A DNA stretch of 6,699 nucleotides from positions 1-6,699 of the forward strand of contig CANGMO010000128.1 in NCBI GenBank assembly GCA_947454295.1. Reading direction: 5' to 3'. The position numbers were made by a program, and so were the translations under genes. This document shows, piece by piece, positions 1-5,535 of the stretch. Origin of the DNA: Verrucomicrobiota bacterium (GTDB taxonomy: Bacteria; Verrucomicrobiota; Verrucomicrobiia; Limisphaerales; UBA9464). Below the pieces are notes generated by a model that saw only the letters and a list, made by a program, of their open reading frames with translations, was not told where the DNA came from and searched no databases. Each line of letters starts with the position of its first letter. Position 1 is the stretch's first letter.

Positions 1-1
1 C

Positions 2-259
2 GGCGAGACCGGTCAGGTCCTGGGCGACGGCCCCATGGCGCAGATTGCCTTCTCGCCCGTGCCCATCGTGGATCAGGCCACCTGGCTGGCCAGCAATCGC
101 GCCCGCGGGCGGAAGCTGATGCTCGAACTCCTGCGTCGCGGCGTGTTCCTGAATCCCATGGGAACCAAGCTGTATCTCTCCATCGCCCACGACGACGCGG
201 TTCTCGCCGAGCTGGGCGCACGGATCACCACCGCCCTGAAGACAACCGCGTCGCCCTGA
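2..259 (+). CDS. Class III PLP-dependent aminotransferase-fold enzyme, C-terminal fragment
   Basis: This is the last 85 residues of a gene that begins left of the window; the frame is open from base 2 and ends at TGA 257-259. The segment resembles the small C-terminal domain of fold-type I, class III aminotransferases, including glutamate-1-semialdehyde aminomutase-like proteins. The stretch RRGVFLNP followed by KLYLSIAHDD matches the usual 'rGv.l.P ... lS.aH...d' end of that family. The PLP lysine and substrate-specificity residues lie upstream and cannot be seen. A Met codon at 35 is internal, not a start. The family also includes PbfA, a lyase acting on 1-hydroxy-2-aminoethylphosphonate. 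PbfA is an attractive guess because a phosphonoacetate hydrolase lies 5 kb downstream, but nothing visible proves it. Third positions are G/C in 51 of 60 codons from base 35, higher than in the kinase that follows. Confidence 0.75.
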   Translation, partial: GETGQVLGDGPMAQIAFSPVPIVDQATWLASNRARGRKLMLELLRRGVFLNPMGTKLYLSIAHDDAVLAELGARITTALKTTASP

Positions 260-295
260 CCGGCTCAACCTGACTCGGGTTTCGAATCATCTTGT

Positions 296-304
296 TGGTA
301 CACT
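296..304 (+). promoter_or_regulatory. Possible extended -10 element upstream of the kinase gene
   Basis: TGGTACACT reads as TGn followed by TACACT, an extended -10-like box 28 bases before the kinase GTG. No matching -35 sequence is visible at 16-18 bases upstream. It would let the kinase be transcribed separately from the aminotransferase, but the 73-base gap also allows read-through. Weak evidence. Confidence 0.2.
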
Positions 305-332
305 GCTACGACCGGCAGGTTAGCAGGCTCAC

Positions 333-1292
333 GTGACCGAATCCGCCGCCCGCCTGCCACCGCACCGCTACCGAGTCTACGGTCTGACGGTGGCCACCTG
401 GATTCCGTTTCCCGAATTGGATCCCGCGCCGGTTGATGGTTCGGTGGACGTCGTTTTTCGGTTGGGAAGGGTCCCCAGCGACCTGGAAATCGCGCATGAC
501 CAGGGCGCGTTCTTTCAGGCGGCGCCCTCCCGGCTGCTTTCGTGGACGCCCAGCGTCGCACGATTCCTGACCATCCAAGGTCGCGAGGTTGTGGTCCAAA
601 TGGAACCGGGGGCTGCCGAGCGCGACGTCCGGACCCTGATACTCTGCTCCCCGATGGGTGCGGTGCTGCTGCAACGGGGAATGCTCCCGCTCCACGCCAG
701 TGCCGTTGTCACGCCATTCGGCGCCGTTGGATTCATGGGAAAATCCGGACGCGGTAAATCCACGCTTGCGGCCCAGTTCGCCCGAAGCGGATTCCGCGTT
801 CTGGCCGATGACGTTGCCGCGATCACCTTCGTTGAGGAGGGCACACCCATGGTCCAACCGGGACTTCCTCAATTCAAACTCTGGCCGAACTCGGCATCGG
901 AGTTGGGCGAATCCGTGGAGACGCTTCCCCGGCTCCTGACGCAGACCGAGAAACGCCTCCTGAGCTTCCGAAACAACTTTCATTCAAACCCCGAGCCGCT
1001 GATCCATCTCTACAACCTCAACACGGTGCCGGATCCAGGGGAGATTCAACTGCATCCCCAACCGCTTTTCGGGCGCCTGGAGCTGCTCAAGAATCACACG
1101 TATCGAGGGCAGTATCTGTCGGGGCTCAACCTGAAGCAGACTCACTTTAGAAACATCAGCCAAGTGGCCTCCCGGGTGCCCGTCACGCGGATCCTTCGAC
1201 CGGAGGAAAGTGGCTTCAAATTGGAGGCCCTGATGAATCGCGTCCTGGCGGATCTCGAGGCCTCACAGCCATCGCGCCGTGCCCAAGGCTAG
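333..1292 (+). CDS. HprK-like (HPr kinase-type) RiPP-associated kinase
   Basis: A 319-residue protein related to the C-terminal P-loop kinase domain of HPr kinase. It is of the type found in lasso-peptide clusters, where such kinases phosphorylate the C-terminal residue of the precursor (known for paeninodin-type systems). The N-terminal part (about residues 12-30, RYRVYGLTVA then PFPEL) is the typical opening of these cluster kinases. LPLHASAV (118-125) precedes a Walker A motif GKSGRGKS (136-143), and LADDV (157-161) gives the acidic pair expected at the active site. The GTG at 333 is chosen because an in-frame TAG at 321-323 excludes any start further upstream; a weak AGG at 325-327 could be the ribosome site. 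It is preceded by a 73-base gap and converges on the oxygenase gene with 17 bases between the stops. Third positions are G/C in 44 of the first 60 codons. The kinase fold is secure; the peptide as substrate is inferred from context. Confidence 0.85.
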   Translation: MTESAARLPPHRYRVYGLTVATWIPFPELDPAPVDGSVDVVFRLGRVPSDLEIAHDQGAFFQAAPSRLLSWTPSVARFLTIQGREVVVQMEPGAAERDVRTLILCSPMGAVLLQRGMLPLHASAVVTPFGAVGFMGKSGRGKSTLAAQFARSGFRVLADDVAAITFVEEGTPMVQPGLPQFKLWPNSASELGESVETLPRLLTQTEKRLLSFRNNFHSNPEPLIHLYNLNTVPDPGEIQLHPQPLFGRLELLKNHTYRGQYLSGLNLKQTHFRNISQVASRVPVTRILRPEESGFKLEALMNRVLADLEASQPSRRAQG

Positions 1293-1309
1293 ATCGACCG
1301 CCCCCCGCA

Positions 1310-2512
1310 TCAGATCCGCTCGATTCGGAGCAGTCCCGCTTTGACCAATTCAGCGACCAAGGTGGCCTTGCGATGCGGCAGCAAAAGGGCCGGCAATTCC
1401 CGCACCACGAACGGCTCCTTCCGGTTCATCCAGCCAAACGCCTTCTCGGCAACCAATGGAGCCGTGAGCGATTTCCCGAGGACTTTGACGTCGAGCCCTG
1501 TCTCCTGCCGCTTCCAGGACACCTCCACCTCCTGGCGCCGCGATACCACTGTGTCGGCGGTAATCCGTGGTGCTTGAACAACATCGCTAAACCGTTTTTG
1601 CCTGCTCATCGGCCGCTTCGCCTCCATCGCGGCGAGCGCTTCCCCGGGGAGCGACGCTCCATCCACAGCGTGCAAAAACGCTGCCATGCGTTGCCCAATG
1701 GCCTCCCGGCGAGCCTCACATCCAGGTCCGAACACAATCCCCTGTCTCAAGCCGGAAAGTTCTCCCGCTTTCATCCCCAACTCGGAAAGCACCCTGAAGG
1801 GAAATTTGGGAAAGAGACCGAGAGTGACGTGCAACGATGCGGCATCCGAGGTGCACGCCTCATGAATCTGGCCGCGGGGCAGATACAAAAGATCGCCGGG
1901 GCGCAGGACGACCTCCTGAACCAGCGCACCACCGGGGCCCCGGTGCTTGAACTTTCCCTCTTTGTTCTCGATGGGATGGTCGGCCCCCATTGGGTAGATC
2001 TTCCAGGTCTTTTCGCCATGGATCTGAAGGATGAGAACACAATGCCGATCCAGATGAGCGGCGAATCCCTGCGCGTTGGGTGGCGTCAGGTACAGGTTTG
2101 CCTGCGCGGTATCGAGGTGCCAGTCACGGACCACGCCCTCGCTGAACTCGCCCAAAGACGGGATGCGGCCCTCGGCGGCGTTCAAGACAATCGTCGTCCC
2201 TTGTTCGTAGAGTGCCAGCACCTTCTCCAGCACCACCACCTGCAGCGCCGATCCATCCGGGAAGTGATTGAACTGCGCCCATCGGGAAGGCGGAATCTCA
2301 TCGGCATTGCGCACCATCCGCAGGTACTGAGCCGGTAGCTGCGTCGACTGAAAATGCCGATCCAGTTCATCGAACTCCAGGACGGACCGGTAGAAATCGG
2401 GGTTATTCCTCGAAATCACCAAATGCCGGGTTTCCCAGTAGTTCTGGAAGAATTCCTCAGGGGATACCGGAGCCAGCAATTCTTCGGTGGTCAATGGATC
2501 AATAGGCACCAT
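1310..2512 (-). CDS. JmjC/cupin-4 family Fe(II)/2-oxoglutarate oxygenase (RoxA/YcfD-like)
   Basis: A 400-residue protein of the JmjC ribosomal-oxygenase-like group, close to the length of E. coli YcfD (RoxA), which hydroxylates an arginine of ribosomal protein L16. The metal triad is visible: His153 and Asp155 in AAHLDRH, and His217 in LPRGQIHEA. HGEKTWKIYP (165-174) is the strand that follows the HxD motif in this family. The tail (about 360-400, with ELPALLLPHRKATLVAELVK) looks like the winged-helix C-terminal domain of the same proteins. The ATG at 2512 has a GGGA five bases upstream and lies 17 bases after the PqqD stop, so the two are probably co-transcribed, with the precursor gene upstream on the same strand. 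In this setting it may hydroxylate the peptide (Asp, Asn, His, Pro and Ile are all available in the core) rather than a ribosomal protein. That substrate is inference; a housekeeping ribosomal oxygenase is the alternative. Confidence 0.85.
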   Translation of the reverse strand: MVPIDPLTTEELLAPVSPEEFFQNYWETRHLVISRNNPDFYRSVLEFDELDRHFQSTQLPAQYLRMVRNADEIPPSRWAQFNHFPDGSALQVVVLEKVLALYEQGTTIVLNAAEGRIPSLGEFSEGVVRDWHLDTAQANLYLTPPNAQGFAAHLDRHCVLILQIHGEKTWKIYPMGADHPIENKEGKFKHRGPGGALVQEVVLRPGDLLYLPRGQIHEACTSDAASLHVTLGLFPKFPFRVLSELGMKAGELSGLRQGIVFGPGCEARREAIGQRMAAFLHAVDGASLPGEALAAMEAKRPMSRQKRFSDVVQAPRITADTVVSRRQEVEVSWKRQETGLDVKVLGKSLTAPLVAEKAFGWMNRKEPFVVRELPALLLPHRKATLVAELVKAGLLRIERI

Positions 2513-2529
2513 GCGAATCCCGGCTCAAA

Positions 2530-2844
2530 TCAAGCGGAGGCGACCGGGCCTGGGACCAGGGACACAAATCCCAAATCCCGAAGCTCCTCGACGAATTTCC
2601 CAAGATCGCGCGCCGCGACTTCTCGATTGACCGCGAATTCGGATACCAGGCGATTCACCACCACATCGAATGAATCACCGCGCTCCACCAACTCGTGCCA
2701 AAGCCGTGCGCCAACCGGATCCAACCGGTAGTACCGTTCGGTGGAAGCGTTCATCAGCATGAGCCCGTCTTCAACCGGGTCAGCCAGCGCCTCCGTGGTT
2801 GCCACCACATGAGCCACACGAGCCACAGCGTTGCAGTCGCTCAT
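2530..2844 (-). CDS. PqqD-like RiPP recognition element protein (lasso B1-type)
   Basis: A 104-residue PqqD-fold protein. In lasso-peptide systems the stand-alone B1 protein of this fold binds the precursor leader and presents it to the processing enzymes. The diagnostic pattern is present: a beta-rich start (about 20-35), ERYYRLDPVGARLWHEL (36-52), an amphipathic helix VVNRLVSEF (62-70) and DLGKFVEELRDLGFV (80-94). The ATG at 2844 is preferred. The frame stays open to a TTG at 2898, but the GGGAG there abuts the TTG without a spacer, and the extra 18 residues do not look like family sequence. The protein has no peptidase domain fused to it, so the B2 function is not supplied here. The gene sits between the peptide gene (206 bases upstream) and the oxygenase (17 bases downstream) on the same strand. 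Confidence 0.88.
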   Translation of the reverse strand: MSDCNAVARVAHVVATTEALADPVEDGLMLMNASTERYYRLDPVGARLWHELVERGDSFDVVVNRLVSEFAVNREVAARDLGKFVEELRDLGFVSLVPGPVASA

Positions 2845-2918
2845 AGTCAGAGCCCGACAATTTGGGACATGGAAACCACGAGACCGGCCCCATTCCAACT
2901 CCCGTGACCGACCTCGCG

Positions 2919-2944
2919 GCCAGGAGGACCTCCCTGGCGCCAGG
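2919..2944. repeat. Overlapping inverted repeats in the precursor-PqqD gap
   Basis: Three arms of the same 6-base element occur in alternation: GCCAGG (2919-2924), CCTGGC (2933-2938) and GCCAGG (2939-2944). The middle arm can pair with the left arm (8-base loop); with the right arm it forms a perfect 12-base palindrome. They lie inside the 206-base non-coding stretch between the peptide stop and the PqqD start. No T-run follows on the minus strand, so it is not a standard terminator. It could be an mRNA processing or attenuating structure that makes peptide expression exceed that of the downstream genes, or a protein-binding palindrome, or chance in GC-rich DNA. Confidence 0.35.
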
Positions 2945-3050
2945 TCATTTTGGATGACGCGGAAAACGCAGGGCTGTGATGCGAGACACGTGCCGCACTC
3001 AAGCCGGGAACGGAGATGCCGAATCGGACAGGTTCATCCTCCAGCGATCT

Positions 3051-3236
3051 TCAGGTTGCCGACTGGGGAGTGCTGTTGTCGTTGCCCACATCATCAATGG
3101 GAATCGGATGCCCCCCGTCGCCGCCGGCTCCTCCATTGGCGCACGTGTGGGTGCTGATTGAGAGCGCCTTGATGGTGGGCGGATTCCACACCGGCTTTTT
3201 GGGGATTGCGTCAGTCTGAATGATGGGTTCGATCAT
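3051..3236 (-). CDS. Putative lasso-peptide precursor (A peptide)
   Basis: A 61-residue peptide starting at ATG 3236, the first Met of its frame, with AAGG eight bases upstream. It reads as a leader followed by a core. The leader has KKPVWNPPTIKAL (13-25), in which Trp17-x2-Pro20-x-Ile22 fits the YxxPxL motif bound by lasso B1 proteins. Thr31 then stands at the penultimate leader position if cleavage follows Cys32. The core would begin ANGGAGGD (33-40), putting Asp40 at core position 8, a permitted macrolactam acceptor. It continues through GGHPIPIDD and ends NDNSTPQSAT with a Thr at the C-terminus. The layout resembles paeninodin-type precursors: a leader ending T-M, a core starting A-G, an acidic tail and a terminal Ser. 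The 29-residue core is long for the class and may be trimmed. Cleavage before Cys32, giving C1-D9, is the alternative. Its position beside PqqD and divergent from the cyclase supports the call; no homology search was possible. Confidence 0.75.
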   Translation of the reverse strand: MIEPIIQTDAIPKKPVWNPPTIKALSISTHTCANGGAGGDGGHPIPIDDVGNDNSTPQSAT

Positions 3237-3401
3237 GATTCCAACCTTGATCGTCCCGGATCCCACACGCGGTTGTCGACTTCCTTTGGGGTATTTCTGT
3301 CTCAAGGAACTCCATGGGCAGCCGTTCTTCCGCGTCGCGTCGCTCGCCGCGAGTCGGCATTTGAGTCGAACGCGGTTTCCGGGAATGCTTGGCCTCAATC
3401 A
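3237..3401. promoter_or_regulatory. Divergent intergenic region between precursor and cyclase genes
   Basis: These 165 bases separate the start codons of the minus-strand peptide gene and the plus-strand cyclase gene, so promoters for both directions are expected here. An AAGG ribosome-binding-like sequence for the peptide lies eight bases before its ATG. I could not find convincing -35/-10 pairs in either direction, nor a clear operator palindrome. The assignment rests on gene arrangement. Confidence 0.5.
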
Positions 3402-5336
3402 ATGAGCACCTTCGTGGGATGGCTGAATCTGGATGGCGGGCCGGCGTCGCCGGAACCGCTGACCCGGATGATGGAGCGAGTGGAGCGCTTCGGCCCAGAT
3501 GGATCCGGAATCTGGGCGGACGGTCCCGCGGCCATTGGCCATTCCCGGCTGTGCATCACGCCGGAGTCGCTGAAGGAAACATCCCCTCACGTCAGCCGCG
3601 ATGGGCGGCTCATCCTCGCCTATGACGGGCGACTCGATCATCGCGAGGACCTGCTTGCCGCTCTCGGGCTCCCAGTCTCGGAATTGCGACTGCCGGATCC
3701 CGAACTCCTCCTGAAGGCGTATGACAAATGGGGTGAATCCTGCGTGGACCACCTCGACGGGGAATTTGCCTTCGCGCTCTGGAATCGGGAAACACGGACT
3801 CTTTTTTGTGCCAAGGATCCCTTTGGCCGCCGAGGATTCCATTACGTTGCCGATTCCCGGCGCTTCCTGTTTGCCACCGATATCAGCGCCCTGCTTGCCG
3901 CCCCAGGAGTACCACGCGCCCTGGAGGATCGGAACCTCGCCAAGGCGCTGGGGGCGCGAACCGTTCAATCGGATGCCGACTCGACATTCTATCAGGGAAT
4001 CAAACGTCTCCTCGGTGGCCGAACCCTTTCGATCAAACCAGGCGCGCCCCCGCACCTCCGGACCTACTGGCAACTCAGCATGGAGCCCGAGATCCGTCTC
4101 GGACGTTCCGAGGAGTACGCCGAAGCGCTGCGGGAAATGCTGGAATGCGCCACGCGCTCGGCGTTGCGAACCCACCATCCCGTCGCGGCCATGCTCAGCG
4201 GCGGGCTCGATTCCACCGGAGTCGCCTGTCTCGCAGCGCGCGAACTGGCCGCAAGGGGACAATCGCTCATCACCGTCTCCAACATTCTCCCCAAGGAATT
4301 CCAAGGCGAGGAATGGACCCGTGATGAAAGCCGCTTCATTCAGGATACGCTAAACCAGTATCCCAACATGGAGCCCCACTGGGCGCTGGGCCTGCGATAC
4401 CCGGTGGTGTCCTTCGACGACGAGTACTTCAGCTGGCACGACGGTCCGGATCGGGACACCAAGTCGTTTCGCACCCGGGAATTGTTCGAGCTGGCCGCGG
4501 CCCGCGGCGCCCGCGTTACGCTGGGGGGCAGCGGCGGGGACATGGCCCCGTCCTTCCGGGGAACCGGGTACCCGCTTCAGCTCGCACGCACCGGTCACTG
4601 GCTCAACCTCATCACTCAAATTCGCCTGCAGGCGCGGCAACGAAACATGACCGCCGCCGGCATCTTCCGGCGCGAGGTGGTCCGCCCCTTGGTGCCCGCC
4701 TGGCTCCGGAACTGGAACGATCGACTCCGCCACGGCGACCGCGGTCGCAGTGAATTCCCGCTCCTGAATCCCGAGTTTGCGGTCCGCCTGGGTCTCGGGC
4801 CGAACTCGACGAGTCCTCATGCGCCGATGCGCCATGAGGATTTCCGGAAGAATCAGGTGGAGTTGTTCAATGCCGTCGGAGGTCCCGGGGGCGCCATGTG
4901 GTCCCGCGTGCACTGCCCCACCATGGAGAGTCCGCAGCCTCTCCTGGATCCACGCATTTGGTCCTGGTGCCATCGCGTTCCCGTGGGCGAGTTCGTCCGC
5001 GATGGCATGCCCCGAAGCCTCTATCGGCGCGCGCTGCAGGACGTCCTGCCAGAGTCGGTTCTGAAGCGCACCAGCAAGGGCTGGTTTGCCCCCGACTACC
5101 AGCAGCGGATCACCAACTGCCGTCCGGCCATTGAGGCGTTTCTCGAACAACATTCCCGAGGCAACCGAGTTTGGGATTATGTGAATCGCCCCCTCGTCGA
5201 GGACACCCTCGCGCGTCTCAGCCAGCCGGGGTCCGGCGAGTGGTGGGACAACCGCTTCCAGCTCGTCCTTTGCAACGGCATGCGGATCGCCCACTTCATT
5301 TCCTGGATCCACCGGAGCGCCGATGTGCATGCCTGA
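3402..5336 (+). CDS. Asparagine-synthetase-like lasso-peptide cyclase (C protein)
   Basis: A 644-residue class-B asparagine synthetase homologue. In lasso systems this enzyme adenylates the side chain of a core Asp or Glu and joins it to the core N-terminus. Residues 1-220 form the glutaminase-like domain (GPDGSGIW, GHSRLCITPE, AYDGRLDHRED, LDGEFAFALWN, DPFGRRGFHY). The second residue is Ser, not the catalytic Cys2 of true glutamine-dependent enzymes, as expected when ammonia is not needed. The synthetase domain has the PP-loop SGGLDS (266-271) and GGSGGD (375-380), matching the second ATP/Mg site of the family. The ATG at 3402 is the first Met; the frame is open further left only through non-ATG codons, and the domain begins right at MSTFVGWLN. 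No strong ribosome site is seen. It is divergent from the peptide gene across 165 bases. True asparagine synthetase is less likely given Ser2 and the neighbours. Confidence 0.88.
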   Translation: MSTFVGWLNLDGGPASPEPLTRMMERVERFGPDGSGIWADGPAAIGHSRLCITPESLKETSPHVSRDGRLILAYDGRLDHREDLLAALGLPVSELRLPDPELLLKAYDKWGESCVDHLDGEFAFALWNRETRTLFCAKDPFGRRGFHYVADSRRFLFATDISALLAAPGVPRALEDRNLAKALGARTVQSDADSTFYQGIKRLLGGRTLSIKPGAPPHLRTYWQLSMEPEIRLGRSEEYAEALREMLECATRSALRTHHPVAAMLSGGLDSTGVACLAARELAARGQSLITVSNILPKEFQGEEWTRDESRFIQDTLNQYPNMEPHWALGLRYPVVSFDDEYFSWHDGPDRDTKSFRTRELFELAAARGARVTLGGSGGDMAPSFRGTGYPLQLARTGHWLNLITQIRLQARQRNMTAAGIFRREVVRPLVPAWLRNWNDRLRHGDRGRSEFPLLNPEFAVRLGLGPNSTSPHAPMRHEDFRKNQVELFNAVGGPGGAMWSRVHCPTMESPQPLLDPRIWSWCHRVPVGEFVRDGMPRSLYRRALQDVLPESVLKRTSKGWFAPDYQQRITNCRPAIEAFLEQHSRGNRVWDYVNRPLVEDTLARLSQPGSGEWWDNRFQLVLCNGMRIAHFISWIHRSADVHA

Positions 5337-5535
5337 CCAGAACTCCCGCCGGCATTCCCGGAAGGACGCGTCGCAGAATCCGAAAAAGTCACCCTAAACG
5401 GCTTGCGGTGCGACGCCGGGTGCAGGGAGGCTTCTCCCATCCTGACGGTGCCGGACCTGCCCAGTTCAGAGGATTTCCGCGCCACGTCGCGAAGGGCAGC
5501 GTCCCTCCGCCGTTTTGTCCAAGAACCATGTCCCC

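Noticed and set aside
1373..2338. A 321-codon plus-strand open frame opposite the oxygenase
   Set aside because: The minus strand encodes a complete JmjC protein with its metal triad. The plus-strand product is rich in Arg/His/Pro/Leu with no domain pattern.
2847..2948. A 33-residue minus-strand frame between the precursor and PqqD, considered as a second precursor
   Set aside because: It has no ribosome site, no YxxPxL-like leader motif and no Thr before a Gly/Ala core with Asp/Glu at 7-9. It is too short for leader plus core.
3000..3042. GGAGG followed directly by ATG on the minus strand just after the precursor stop
   Set aside because: There is no spacer between GGAGG and ATG, and the frame closes after 12 residues.
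3273..3401. N-terminal extension of the cyclase to a TTG at 3273
   Set aside because: The added 43 residues are not family-like, and the glutaminase-like domain begins exactly at the ATG at 3402.
4350..5330. A 326-codon minus-strand open frame opposite the cyclase
   Set aside because: It lies wholly inside the Asn-synthetase-like gene, shows no recognisable domain, and is a shadow of the GC-rich coding strand.
5425..5438. GGGAG-GCTT-CTCCC hairpin after the cyclase gene, considered as a terminator
   Set aside because: The stem is only 5 bp and no T-run follows on the plus strand, nor an A-run before it for the minus strand. There is not enough to call a terminator.
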